A stretch of 64,000 nt of DNA from Bacillus sp. F19. Its GTDB lineage: Bacteria; Bacillota; Bacilli; Bacillales; Bacillaceae. The stretch covers positions 1,638,001 through 1,702,000 of the forward strand of contig CP085710.1 in assembly GCA_023823795.1 (NCBI GenBank), written 5' to 3'. A program made the position numbers and the translations under genes. Below, one piece after another: positions 1 to 8,756 of the stretch. A model generated the notes under the pieces. It was not told the origin of the DNA. It ran no database searches and was given only the letters and a program-made list of their open reading frames with translations. Position 1 is the first letter of the stretch. Each line of letters opens with the position of its first letter.

Positions 1-438
1 GATGTTATCAAAGCTTGCGGCAATTTTAGAAATAGAGCCGACACTGCTTGAGAGCAGCACTTCCCCGAATCCATCCACGGGAATGGACGTAATAACATGG
101 CCGACACGTCCCTTGAGTTCGGATTCATGATATGAAAGGGACTCTTCCGCTGAGGATAGCGGCACTAGTACAAAGATGTGAAGCAGGGTAACTAAAATTA
201 CTGAGCTGAAGATGGAAATGAATACGGAAAGAAACGCTGAAAACAGAGCGGTCATTTCAAGAATGTATCCGCATGCAAAAAAGAATGTCATAAATGCGAG
301 GACAAGCGTCGGACTTAAAAACGGAATACTTCCGGTGATGCCTTCTATTGCATCTCCAAAAAACACTAACAGCAAGGTCAAGCTTCCGGCAATGATTAGT
401 CCGATTAAATAAATCGTCTCAATCGGATAACCAAACAT
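1..438 (-). CDS. yuaF: NfeD-like membrane protein, 3' end outside window
   Basis: The reverse strand is open for 146 codons from an ATG at 438 to the window edge, so the C-terminus is missing. The protein begins MFGYPIETIYLIGLIIAG. It has hydrophobic stretches around residues 8-25, 46-60 and 63-93, and then turns soluble (GRVGHVITSIPVDGFGEVLL), which looks like the start of the OB-fold of NfeD proteins. In B. subtilis YuaF is encoded with the flotillin FloT and the pair organises membrane domains; that assignment here is by family resemblance. The RBS is GAGGGTGAT. A sigma-W-type promoter lies just upstream, fitting membrane-stress control. Confidence 0.75.
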   Translation of the reverse strand, partial: MFGYPIETIYLIGLIIAGSLTLLLVFFGDAIEGITGSIPFLSPTLVLAFMTFFFACGYILEMTALFSAFLSVFISIFSSVILVTLLHIFVLVPLSSAEESLSYHESELKGRVGHVITSIPVDGFGEVLLSSSVGSISKIAASFDNI

Positions 439-500
439 GTCTATCACCCTCTATCTTTTTATTTTGGAAAATTCTCCTTTATTTGGGTTCCACTTACTTA

Positions 501-526
501 TACGATCTAATAGGCGGAAAGTTTCA
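501..526 (-). promoter_or_regulatory. Sigma-W-type promoter of the NfeD-like gene
   Basis: On the minus strand TGAAAC (521-526) is followed by exactly 16 bases and then CGTA (501-504), the textbook sigma-W consensus. It lies about 60 bp upstream of the ATG at 438. yuaF-floT belongs to the SigW regulon in B. subtilis. Confidence 0.8.
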
Positions 527-600
527 TCTTTTTGGAAAAATTGAATAATTGCCATTTCTTTTTTCAATGATAGAATTTATGAAAACGATCAGCAGTTGAA

Positions 601-1610
601 CCAGGAATGAATGAAAAACCCGCAAAAGAAATTGCAGCAAGAACGATGTCCATTATTCCCTACAAATGTTAATGTAATGGATAAGGATGGAATCTTAATA
701 GGCTCAGGTGATTAAACAGGCTTGGGGATGAACATCATGGAGCGCTGAAGGTTCTGCAGACAGGTGAAATAGTAGTATTTACTGAGCAGGACAGCAGGAA
801 TTATCCGAGAACAAAACAGGGAGTCAATTTGCCGATCTTTTTTCATCAGGAATTAATCGGCGTAATCGGCATAACAGGAGATCCTGAAGTTGTGGCTCCG
901 TTTGGCGAGCCTGTAAAAATGGCGGCTGAGCTTACAATCGAACAAGCCTATTTATAGGATCAGATGCGATGGAGTGAAACATTGAAGCAGCAGACACTGA
1001 TTCAGCTCCTTAAAGGAGAAAAGCAGCAAACAAACGGGTTTACGGAACGGGCAGAACGGTTGAATCTAAACCTCTTTGTTGAACGGCAGGCTGTTCTTTT
1101 TCACCTTCCCGAACAAATCCCTCTAAAGCAAAGACAGCTTTTTATGAGAAAATTGGAGCAAAAATCAGGCACAAATGATTTGGTCGTATCGATTTAGGCT
1201 GCTGAAATTGTATGGTTAAAAGAAAGCAAAACCTTACAACAATCTGTTTTCCCGGAAGAAATGAATGAGATGCTCAAAAGAATGGACCTTGGCATTTACG
1301 GTGCACTCGGTTATCAGTATGACGGATTTTATGGTGCATCCATGTCTTATGAAAGCGCAAAAGAAACCTTGGATGCAGCAAAAAAACAATCTGCCGCGGA
1401 TTTTTTCTATAAATATACGGACTGGGCACTATCCGTTTTGCTCCGGGATAAGAAAGATGAAAAAAAGCATGAGCTGTTTAAACATACTATGGATATTTTT
1501 CAGCAGTCAGACCGAAACGGAGAACTGCTGCATACCTTAAGAGCTTTCATTCAGTTTGACGGGGACATGAATAAAACAGCTGAGAAGCTTTTTATCCACA
1601 GAAAAAGGCT
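601..1610 (+). pseudogene. cdaR: Decayed CdaR-type sugar-diacid regulator
   Basis: Fragments in different frames reconstruct a CdaR regulator. The N-terminal sensor appears as VNVMDKDGILIGSGD, ALKVLQTGE, FTEQDSRNYP and QGVNLPIFFHQELIGVIGIT. The middle part is the frame opening at 964 and the C-terminal part the frame opening at 1261, reaching the HTH (DGDMNKTAEKLFIHR). There are stops or frameshifts near 660, 715, 957 and 1197. The HTH is cut off at about 1610, where the reading frame runs straight into permease sequence. CdaR proteins activate glycerate/glucarate genes, so its neighbours presumably were its targets. Confidence 0.8.
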
Positions 1611-2161
1611 GTCCTCATGCTTTCACTTAGACCGGTATTTGACGTTGCCATCGAGCCCATTATTGCTTTGCCCCTTGGCGGTATTATCGGAGCGATTGCG
1701 ACAAAGAACATCTTCCGATTGACAGATTTTGCAGCGTCTGGCCTTTTGAAAATGTCTGATGTTGCAATCATGCTCATCGGAACAGGGACTCTTGCCGGAA
1801 TTATTGCGAATTCAGGTCTGAATGCTTCTGGCTTGCCAGCATATATTCTGGCTCCGGCATCAGGTATTTTAATGTCGATGGCAACTGCCTCGATAACAGC
1901 GGTACAGCGGTAGCTAGCAGTGTCTTTGCACCGGCTATTATGGAAATCGGGATCTCCGGGCTAGCAGGAGCAGCCATGGTCCATGCGGGTGCTACTGTGC
2001 TTGACCATCTCCCTCATGGAAGCTTCTTTCATGCAACAGGAGGCAGTGTTTTTATGGGGATGAAAGAAAGAATGAAGCTGATCCCCTATGAATCTCTTGT
2101 CGGATTCACGCTTGCGGTAATCTCTACTTTAATATTTGGCGTATTTAAACTGTTAGGATAG
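1611..2161 (+). pseudogene. GntP-family permease remnant (C-terminal part)
   Basis: The sequence starts in mid-protein (RPVFDVAIEPIIALPLGGII) and continues in one frame to about 1895. It then shifts frame and resumes as VFAPAIMEIGISGLAGAAMV through to a natural stop at 2161. Hydrophobic helices and the HAGATVLDHLPHGSFFHATG segment are typical of GntP-family gluconate/glycerate symporters. The 5' part is missing; a deletion seems to have joined the end of the regulator gene to the middle of this one. One further frameshift confirms it is non-functional. It lies 12 bp upstream of glycerate kinase, suggesting a former transport-kinase operon. Confidence 0.8.
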
Positions 2162-2173
2162 GAGCTGAGAGAT

Positions 2174-3307
2174 TTGAAGATTGTTATAGCACCGGATTCA
2201 TTTAAAGAAAGCATGACGGCGCTTGAGGTTTGCGAAGCGGTAGAGCGCGGGTTAAGACGTTCACTTCCTGAAGTTCAGACGGTGAAAATTCCTATGGCTG
2301 ACGGCGGAGAAGGAACGGTGCAGGCATTGGTCGATGCTACAAATGGAACGTTTACTTCTTTGACTGTAACAGGTCCATTAGGGCTTCCTGTAGAAGCTGA
2401 ATATGGATGGCTTGGAGATCAGTTGACTGCTGTCATTGAAATGGCGTCCGCTTCAGGGCTTCATCTAGTCCCTCCCGAAAGAAGAAATCCATTAATGACG
2501 ACAACAGCCGGGACTGGCGAGCTAATAAAAGATGCTGTGCTAAAAGGTGCAAAGCATTTAATCATCGGAATTGGCGGAAGTGCAACGAATGACGGCGGTG
2601 TGGGTATGGCTCAGGCACTCGGAGTGAAATTCCTTGATTCAGAGGGGGCAGAATTATCGTATGGCGGCGGTGCTTTATCAAAGCTTGTAAAGATTGATGC
2701 TTCTAAAATGATGAAAGAATTATCAGGTGTAACTATAGATGTTGCCTGTGATGTTGATAACCCATTGACAGGCCCGACTGGTGCTTCTGCCATATTTGGT
2801 CCGCAAAAAGGAGCAACAGATGAAACAGTTGCCGTATTAGACCGAAATCTCTCACATTATGCCTCTCTCATTCTAAAAGAGACAGGAATGGATGTTGAAA
2901 AAATAGAAGGATCGGGTGCAGCAGGAGGACTGGGAGCGGGACTGCTTGCCTTTTTGAATGCCAATCTAAAGCGCGGTGTCGATATTGTCGTTGAAACTGT
3001 ACAGCTGGAGAAGCATATGGCGGAAGCTGATCTCGTCATAACAGGTGAAGGCAGAATTGACGGACAGACCATTCACGGCAAAACGCCTGTCGGAGTATCT
3101 AAAACAGCCAAGAAGCTGAATATTCCTGTCATTGCCATTGCGGGGTCGATCGGGGATGGCTATGAAAAAGTGCATGAAGAGGGGATCGGTTCTGTGTTCT
3201 CCATCGTGCCGGGAATTGTATCATTGGAAGAGGCGCTGCATAGAGGCCCTCTTTATGTAGAGAATCTAATGTATAATCTTGGAAAGGTTTTAAATATAAA
3301 AAGATGA
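2174..3307 (+). CDS. glxK: Glycerate kinase
   Basis: This 377-residue protein matches the usual length of the GlxK/GarK family, which phosphorylates D-glycerate with ATP to 2- or 3-phosphoglycerate. Family signatures include KIVIAPDSFKESMTA at the N-terminus, PMADGGEGTVQAL, GIGGSATNDGGVGMAQALG and VITGEGRIDGQT. The start is a TTG preceded by GGAG nine bases away; no in-frame ATG fits the conserved N-terminus. The two genes upstream, a regulator and a GntP-type permease, are both broken, so this is the only intact member of the locus and its expression may now be uncoupled from substrate. A terminator follows directly. Confidence 0.93.
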   Translation: MKIVIAPDSFKESMTALEVCEAVERGLRRSLPEVQTVKIPMADGGEGTVQALVDATNGTFTSLTVTGPLGLPVEAEYGWLGDQLTAVIEMASASGLHLVPPERRNPLMTTTAGTGELIKDAVLKGAKHLIIGIGGSATNDGGVGMAQALGVKFLDSEGAELSYGGGALSKLVKIDASKMMKELSGVTIDVACDVDNPLTGPTGASAIFGPQKGATDETVAVLDRNLSHYASLILKETGMDVEKIEGSGAAGGLGAGLLAFLNANLKRGVDIVVETVQLEKHMAEADLVITGEGRIDGQTIHGKTPVGVSKTAKKLNIPVIAIAGSIGDGYEKVHEEGIGSVFSIVPGIVSLEEALHRGPLYVENLMYNLGKVLNIKR

Positions 3308-3640
3308 GCAAAAAAACCGGTTTTTTTTGCTGTCGCAGAATTTTCGTCCGCTGAAGCAGCAGGCCATGTACTCTTTTTTTCCAGAAATGAACTCAGTCAT
3401 ATAATAAGCGAGATAGACTCCGTATTGATTTTTTGTGTTCTGCAGCAATTCACCCACATAGTAAACGCCATTTGCAAGCTGATCCTTAAGCAATACAGAA
3501 AGGCCGGCATATTCCGCAGGCTACATGAAAGTATGTGGCGTTTGTTTGGAATTCTGCAAAGACTGATTCATTGTCGAGCACGTTATACATATAAAGCTCT
3601 TCGTTTTCATAGACAAGCAGGACTCCCACTAAAATACGAC
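3290..3640 (-). pseudogene. Unidentified decayed coding remnant
   Basis: The minus strand reads protein-like in two frames. The segment from about 3640 to 3500 gives VLLVYENEELYMYNVLDNES, and the one from 3490 to 3290 gives KDQLANGVYYVGELLQNTKN followed by QYGVYLAYYMTEFISGKKEY. The frames are separated by a stop and no convincing start or RBS is seen. I do not recognise the family. It looks like a broken gene facing the glycerate kinase gene, but could be chance. Confidence 0.3.
3308..3332 (+). terminator. Terminator after glycerate kinase
   Basis: A near-perfect hairpin, GCAAAAAAACC / GGTTTTTTTTGC, begins immediately after the stop codon. Its own stem supplies the U-run. Confidence 0.7.
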
Positions 3641-3737
3641 AAAATACACTATTTTTCTACAAGCATATAAATTTTTATTCTCCCTTTTCAAGGTCATCCA
3701 TATTTTGTAACATTAAAGGTGAGGAGATGAAAGCAAC

Positions 3738-4403
3738 TTGAATATTTTATACATAGAAGATGATCTGGAAATCGGCAGCTGGGTGAAAAAAGAGCTTCTG
3801 CAAAAGGGATATTACGTGGAATGGATAACCTCGGGGCTGTCATTACAGGATGGCAAAAGGTTTGATTTGCTTATCCTGGATGTCATGCTACCGGGACTTG
3901 ACGGGTTTTCGTTAGGAAGAAGATTTAAAAAGAAAAACCCGGATACGCCGATTCTGATGCTGTCTGCAAGAACATCGATCGATGATAAGCTTGAGGGGCT
4001 TGAGTTCGCAGATGATTATCTGACTAAGCCGTTCCACCCCGAGGAACTTGTTAAGAGGGTTGAGGTGCAGCTAAGAAGATATCATAAACATGCGTCTGAA
4101 AAAATGATTCTCAAGCATCTTGAAATCGATCAGGCGAACCGCTGCATTCGGAATGCCGAGACCGGAGAAGAAATTATCTTAACAGGAAAGCAATATCATA
4201 TTTTTACATGTTTCCTGAAGCATTTAAATCAAATTCTGACCAAAGAGCAGCTGTTTGAGCATGTATGGGGCGAGCCATTTTTAGACGGAGACAAGACATT
4301 GATGGTGCATATCCGCTATTTGCGCGAAAAAATTGAAAAGAATCCATCTGAACCTGAAATCATTGAAACGGTCAGAGGAGTCGGCTACAGGGTGAGGGGA
4401 TGA
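3738..4403 (+). CDS. OmpR-family response regulator
   Basis: The 221-residue protein has an N-terminal receiver domain (YIEDD acidic pocket, phospho-acceptor Asp48 in LLILDVMLPGLDG, Lys in LTKPF) and a C-terminal winged-helix domain ending ETVRGVGYRVRG. The receiver is a little short: the loop before LLILDVM is about eight residues shorter than usual and the GADDY motif reads FADDY, so small deletions are possible. The TTG start is fixed by MNILYIEDD homology. It overlaps the kinase gene by four bases (ATGA). The following ABC transporter genes suggest control of a peptide-antibiotic resistance pump. A TTCAAGGTCA motif at 3687 recurs upstream of that transporter. Confidence 0.88.
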   Translation: MNILYIEDDLEIGSWVKKELLQKGYYVEWITSGLSLQDGKRFDLLILDVMLPGLDGFSLGRRFKKKNPDTPILMLSARTSIDDKLEGLEFADDYLTKPFHPEELVKRVEVQLRRYHKHASEKMILKHLEIDQANRCIRNAETGEEIILTGKQYHIFTCFLKHLNQILTKEQLFEHVWGEPFLDGDKTLMVHIRYLREKIEKNPSEPEIIETVRGVGYRVRG

Positions 4404-5758
4404 ACTGGCGCAGATCGCTGCAATTTAAATACCTTTCTATTATTCTTGCAGCTGTGCTCTGTATTCCTATTTCTTTTTTACTTGCTTACACTTTGGTTTA
4501 TGTCCCGGGAGTTTTCCTTGAAAAAGAAGCGGGGCATCCTTATGAGGGCTATAATGAACTCACAGAGATGTGGCATAATGAGGCAGGGCAGCTTAAAGCA
4601 GCAAATGATCTAGAAATTGCGGAAAAGCTCCAATCTATTCATAAAAAATATCCAGGCTCTCAGCTGTTTTGGGTAGATAAAGAAGGCAGAACAAGAGATA
4701 GATTCTCCTATAAGGGGGAGCTTCCCGAAAAATGGACGCCAAGTTATACGATCTCCTATATGAAAAACAGCTTTGATGCGGATCCCTTTACGGTTGTCGC
4801 TTTTATCGGAGACGATGAAGATAAAGGGTTTATGGTTATCAGAGTGGACCGCATGATGCTTGAGCCACCGATTCAAAGATTGGGGTATCAATATGATGCG
4901 ATTTATTTTTCCGTGCTCGCCATGCTTATGCTCGCTTTCTTCTTTCTATCATGGCTATTTTTCAAACGGCTCCATAACCGGATTCTTCGTCTTAAAGAAG
5001 CTATGCAGAGAAAAGATCATTCAGGGCTTCCGCTCCCTATTGCACTATCAAATAAGGATGAAATCGGGGAGCTTGAAGTGAGTTTTAATAACATGATTAA
5101 AGAACTCGAGGAAAGCAGAGAACGCGGGAAGAAGGAAGAGAAAATCCGCAAAGACTTAATGGCAAGTCTCTCACATGATCTTAGAACGCCGCTCACCACC
5201 ATGCGTGCTCATCTTTTTAGTGTCAAAAAAGAAGCTGTAACAGACGCAGGATTGGAGGCTGTCCAGGCAATCGATGAAAAAATAGATTTTATCAGCTCTC
5301 TGATTGATAATCTATTTTCTTATACGCTTTTGTCATCCGGAAAGTATCATTATTATCCTAAAGAAATTAATCTCAGCCGGTTTGTTCGAAAAAAGGCGGC
5401 GGAGTGGTACCCTGTCTTTGAAGATCATAAGTTTGAGGCGGAAATCGATCTTGAGCCGGATACAATCATCTGGTTTGCAGATCCTGAATGGCTTGAGAGA
5501 ATTCTTGATAATCTGCTGCAGAACATCATTCGCCATGCAGATGAAGGCAAGTATGTTGGCATAACGGTCCGCCAAAAGGAAGTCGGACAGCAAATTATGA
5601 TTCGTGACAGGGGAAATGGCTTCCGTCAGGAAAGCGGCAATAAAGGAGCGGGCATCGGACTGACAATCGTTGAGATGATGACGAGAAAAATGAATCTCAC
5701 ATTCAGAATCGATTCGGACAGCTGCGGAACTGTTATCTCCATATCGAAAGAAACATAA
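4400..5758 (+). CDS. Sensor histidine kinase
   Basis: This is a membrane kinase of 452 residues. One TM helix lies at residues 11-33, an extracytoplasmic sensor domain of about 130 residues follows, and a second TM helix lies around 170-190. Then come HAMP, HisKA (SLSHDLRTPLTTMRAHL with the phospho-His) and HATPase_c (DNLLQNIIRHA, RDRGNGF, GAGIGLTIVEMM). The large sensor loop separates it from BceS-type kinases with tiny loops and fits SpaK/NisK-like or general two-component sensors. It is translationally coupled to the regulator and closed by a terminator. The ligand cannot be read from the sequence; the adjacent LanFEG-like transporter suggests a lantibiotic or cell-wall cue. Confidence 0.88.
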   Translation: MNWRRSLQFKYLSIILAAVLCIPISFLLAYTLVYVPGVFLEKEAGHPYEGYNELTEMWHNEAGQLKAANDLEIAEKLQSIHKKYPGSQLFWVDKEGRTRDRFSYKGELPEKWTPSYTISYMKNSFDADPFTVVAFIGDDEDKGFMVIRVDRMMLEPPIQRLGYQYDAIYFSVLAMLMLAFFFLSWLFFKRLHNRILRLKEAMQRKDHSGLPLPIALSNKDEIGELEVSFNNMIKELEESRERGKKEEKIRKDLMASLSHDLRTPLTTMRAHLFSVKKEAVTDAGLEAVQAIDEKIDFISSLIDNLFSYTLLSSGKYHYYPKEINLSRFVRKKAAEWYPVFEDHKFEAEIDLEPDTIIWFADPEWLERILDNLLQNIIRHADEGKYVGITVRQKEVGQQIMIRDRGNGFRQESGNKGAGIGLTIVEMMTRKMNLTFRIDSDSCGTVISISKET

Positions 5759-5784
5759 ACGTCTGGTTCAGGCGTTTTTTTTTT
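5757..5784 (+). terminator. Terminator of the two-component operon
   Basis: AAACGTCT and AGGCGTTT pair across a short loop and are followed by a run of T; the hairpin begins within the stop codon. Confidence 0.7.
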
Positions 5785-5800
5785 GACCAGTGAGTGTAAC

Positions 5801-5826
5801 TTCAAGGTCACCTTGATTTTTTTAGC
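5801..5826. promoter_or_regulatory. Inverted repeat TCAAGG-TCA-CCTTGA with T-run
   Basis: A perfect 6-bp inverted repeat (5802-5816) is followed by seven T. It could be a second small terminator. However, its left half, TTCAAGGTCA, also occurs at 3687-3696 upstream of the response-regulator gene, which is what a shared regulator-binding site would look like. Confidence 0.45.
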
Positions 5827-5973
5827 ATTTACCCCTGATTTTATCGCAGGTCTTTTCTGTCTGTCGGAGCTAAAACAGCCGATCCGCTTTTCTTAATTTT
5901 AAACTGAATTTAACCCAAATCATCACCGCGTTTTAACTCTCATCTTCTATTCTGGATAAAGAGGTGATAATAA

Positions 5974-6918
5974 ATGGCGGAATTGATGATTTCAACCACC
6001 AATCTATCAAAGGTTATTAAGAAAAAAACAATTGTGGACAGTTTGGATATGAAGATTGAAAAAGGGGAGATATATGGCTTCTTAGGGCCGAATGGAGCGG
6101 GAAAAACAACAACTATCAAAATGCTTCTGGGGCTTATGAAACCAACTGGGGGAACAATCGAGCTTTTTGGACTGAATGCAGCTGACCATCAGCTTGAATC
6201 CTTGCGGAAAATGGGGTCACTCGTTGAGTCCCCTTCTTATTACGGACATTTAACCGCACGTGAGAATTTAGAGACAATCAGGAAAATTCTGCAGGTGCAA
6301 AAAAGCCGAATCGATGAAGTGCTGTCCATAGTCAGATTGACGAATGACAGTAATCGACCGGTCAAAGGATTTTCTTTAGGGATGAAGCAGCGTCTTGGAA
6401 TTGCGTCCGCCATCCTCGGAAATCCTGAGCTTCTTATTTTGGATGAACCGACAAACGGTCTGGATCCTTCAGGTATTCATGAAATGCGGGATCTAATTAA
6501 GAGGCTGCCGAAAGATTACGGAATGACCGTTTTAATCTCCAGTCATTTACTAAGTGAAATTGATCAAATGGCAACAAAAGTAGGAATTATTTCAAATGGA
6601 AAGATGATTTTTCAGGATTCGATCAGCAAGCTGAAAAGCAAAGCGAAGGTACAGATGATCATCAGGACGGGAAATTCGGTCAGGGCAGCATCTTTGCTGC
6701 TCTCAAATGGGCAAACGGCAGAGCTGAGCGGAGACTCTGTTATTTTGCGAGATGTCACAGATAGCAGAATAGCCCAAGTGATTGCCTTATTAGTTAAGTC
6801 AGGGATTGAGGTCTACAGGGTCGAAGAGAAACGGAAATCGCTGGAAGAGATCTTTTTGGATTTAACAGGCGAAGGAGGGAACGTTCATGATGTCCATTCT
6901 AAAAGCCGATCTTCTTAA
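5974..6918 (+). CDS. ABC transporter ATP-binding protein (lantibiotic-immunity/BcrA type)
   Basis: The 314-residue ATPase has Walker A GPNGAGKTTT, a Q-loop region (SLVESPSYYGHLTARENL), a signature variant KGFSLGMKQRLGIASAIL, Walker B LLILDEPTNGLDP and the switch His in SSHLL. SLVESPSYYGHLTA and the divergent C-terminal domain are characteristic of the NukF/SpaF/BcrA group, which removes lantibiotics or bacitracin from the membrane. The RBS GAGGTGATAATA precedes the ATG. Two membrane subunits follow with overlapping frames, and a two-component system lies upstream. Together they look like an induced antibiotic-peptide resistance module. Confidence 0.9.
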   Translation: MAELMISTTNLSKVIKKKTIVDSLDMKIEKGEIYGFLGPNGAGKTTTIKMLLGLMKPTGGTIELFGLNAADHQLESLRKMGSLVESPSYYGHLTARENLETIRKILQVQKSRIDEVLSIVRLTNDSNRPVKGFSLGMKQRLGIASAILGNPELLILDEPTNGLDPSGIHEMRDLIKRLPKDYGMTVLISSHLLSEIDQMATKVGIISNGKMIFQDSISKLKSKAKVQMIIRTGNSVRAASLLLSNGQTAELSGDSVILRDVTDSRIAQVIALLVKSGIEVYRVEEKRKSLEEIFLDLTGEGGNVHDVHSKSRSS

Positions 6919-7597
6919 AGTGAAACGAAAATGGTTCTGGCTCCTGGTTTTTCTGGGACCTTTTGGGGTCATTGCCCTCCAGCTTGTGAATTACGGGATT
7001 CGCTATGACTACTTGATTCAGCAGGAGCCGGATGTTTGGGCGGGACTTCTTGATAATATTAATATGTTTGTTGCGCCCGCGCTTCTGCTGGGAATGACTA
7101 TTCTCGCTTCGCAGATTTCCGCAATCGAACATCAGCAAAGTTCCTGGAAGCAGCTGCTCAGCCTGCCAGTTCAAAGAGGGTATGTGTTTCTTTCAAAATT
7201 TACGGTTGTAGCGATCATGATTTTTATTTCCTCTACCTTGCTGTTTATTGGAAGTGTGCTTTTTGGCATAGGATTACAATTCGGATTGGATATTCCATTC
7301 CTTGCTGTCATTAAAAATAGCTATTATCCTTTTTTGGCGGGAATTCCTGTTTTATGCCTGCAAGTATGGCTGTCTATTGTGATGCAGAATCAGGCATTTC
7401 CGCTCGCTGCAGGCGTTTTTGGTGCCGTCTTTTCAATGACGGCTGCATTTGCTGCACCGGACTGGATTCCGTGGAAATGGCCATTGCTTATCGGAGAGCA
7501 TGACCCAATTTGGTACGCTGCGGCAGGACTGATTACAGGGACCGTTATATTGCTCTCAGGACTGATGGATTTTGTCAGAAGAGAGGTGCTGTCATGA
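6887..7597 (+). CDS. ABC transporter permease, LanE/MutE-like
   Basis: A 236-residue protein with about six hydrophobic segments. It has the family pattern LKADLLKVKRKWFWLLVF at the N-terminus and the motif EHQQSSWKQLLSLPVQRGYVF after TM2, typical of the ABC-2 lantibiotic protection permeases. It starts inside the end of the ATPase gene (32-bp overlap) and its stop overlaps the start of the next permease (ATGA), so the three genes are translationally coupled. Its partner is the paralogous permease downstream; the two would form a heterodimeric membrane part. Confidence 0.88.
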   Translation: MMSILKADLLKVKRKWFWLLVFLGPFGVIALQLVNYGIRYDYLIQQEPDVWAGLLDNINMFVAPALLLGMTILASQISAIEHQQSSWKQLLSLPVQRGYVFLSKFTVVAIMIFISSTLLFIGSVLFGIGLQFGLDIPFLAVIKNSYYPFLAGIPVLCLQVWLSIVMQNQAFPLAAGVFGAVFSMTAAFAAPDWIPWKWPLLIGEHDPIWYAAAGLITGTVILLSGLMDFVRREVLS

Positions 7598-8313
7598 TGA
7601 TGCAGCTGCTGTCGGCAGAACTGCTGAAGCTTCGGAAAACCAAGGTTCTCAGCCTTTTGTTTGTGAGTCCATTTTTCGCAGGTGTGCTTGGATTTAAGTT
7701 AGGTCAGATTGAGGGTATTCCAAATGAATGGCTCTCGCCTTTGCTGATTATGGTGCCGGCACATGCTTTGATTTTACTCCCGCTGATGATTGGGATTTTA
7801 ACAAGCTTTCTCTGCAGATATGAACATCTGCAAGGCGGATGGAAGCAGCTGCTCAGTCTGCCTGTAAGCAGGGTCAGTATTTTTATGTCAAAATGGCTGA
7901 TGATTTCGGTCCTGATATTGATCAATCAGCTTTTGTTTATGACCGCCTGGATTCTAGTTGGAGCTGTTAAAGGATATTCGGATCCATTCCCAGCCGACAT
8001 TATTATCAAACTGCTGACAGGCGGTTTTCTGGCTGCCCTGCCTCTTGCCGCTCTATTTCTGTGGGTATCCATGGCATGGACTAGTTTTGCTGCCCCATTG
8101 GCGCTCAATGTGATGTTTACACTTCCAAATATAATGATCATCAACTCAGAAAAAATCGCTCCATACTATCCGTGGGCACAGCCATTTTTAGCAATGATGC
8201 CCCAGAACGAAGGATCCTTTATCACGGAAATATCCTTCTATCTTTCCATAGCCTGCGGGTTTGTCTGTTTTTTTACAGGAAGCTTTCTTTACATTAAAAA
8301 TAAAGCTGTTTAG
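7594..8313 (+). CDS. ABC transporter permease, LanG/MutG-like
   Basis: This is a paralogue of the preceding permease (239 residues), sharing LLSAELLKLRKTKVLSLLFV at the N-terminus and the EHLQGGWKQLLSLPVSRVSI motif, with about six TM helices. The frame is open upstream to 7510, but I place the start at the ATG triplet at 7594, which overlaps the previous stop. LanFEG transporters have one ATPase and two distinct permeases, the arrangement here. A terminator follows 7 bp downstream. Confidence 0.87.
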   Translation: MMMQLLSAELLKLRKTKVLSLLFVSPFFAGVLGFKLGQIEGIPNEWLSPLLIMVPAHALILLPLMIGILTSFLCRYEHLQGGWKQLLSLPVSRVSIFMSKWLMISVLILINQLLFMTAWILVGAVKGYSDPFPADIIIKLLTGGFLAALPLAALFLWVSMAWTSFAAPLALNVMFTLPNIMIINSEKIAPYYPWAQPFLAMMPQNEGSFITEISFYLSIACGFVCFFTGSFLYIKNKAV

Positions 8314-8319
8314 ATGGAG

Positions 8320-8342
8320 ACCGCTGTATGGCGGTTTTTTTG
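8320..8342 (+). terminator. Terminator of the ABC transporter operon
   Basis: ACCGC / GCGGT stem with loop TGTATG, followed by a T-run. Confidence 0.75.
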
Positions 8343-8429
8343 TTGCTTGCCGTAATCAAATGGCTATGCAGAAAAATCGCCTCAGGTTAGAAAATAAAAA
8401 AGTCGCCATCATTTACAGGAATCTCAAAA

Positions 8430-8545
8430 ATATCGAGTCTCAAAATCCTCGGTCAGAACAGATCTTCTAAAAAAGTAAAACGCAGACTTTTCTGCAGGAT
8501 TCTTATCTATCATGCCTGCGTTAAACGGGCGCTTGCGCTTTTCTT
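8430..8545. repeat. Dispersed intergenic repeat, copy 1
   Basis: The segment carrying AAATCCTCGGTCAGAAC, then an AAAAGTAAAAC...GACTTTTCTGC core, a TGCCTGCG segment and GCGCTTGCGCTTTT at its end resembles the segment at 43668-43795 in the same order and spacing. Both lie between operons. It fits a family of roughly 120-bp hairpin-forming intergenic elements that I recall from many Bacillus genomes; that link is from memory. Nothing else is evident in the 8343-8756 gap apart from the promoter region of the next gene. Confidence 0.55.
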
Positions 8546-8756
8546 GATGGGAGTGTGAAAAATGAGCTCACACATGATATAGAAAGATTATATTTTTGAT
8601 ACTCATTCTTCATTTCTCTTATTAGTGTTAGCGAAGAAGATTTTCATATCCTGCGAAGAAATGAGATATACTAAAACTAGTATTCTATTTCGTTCATGAA
8701 ACCTTTTGGCCGATAGAACGTATTACATTCATACCCAAAAGAGAGGAAGATACTTC

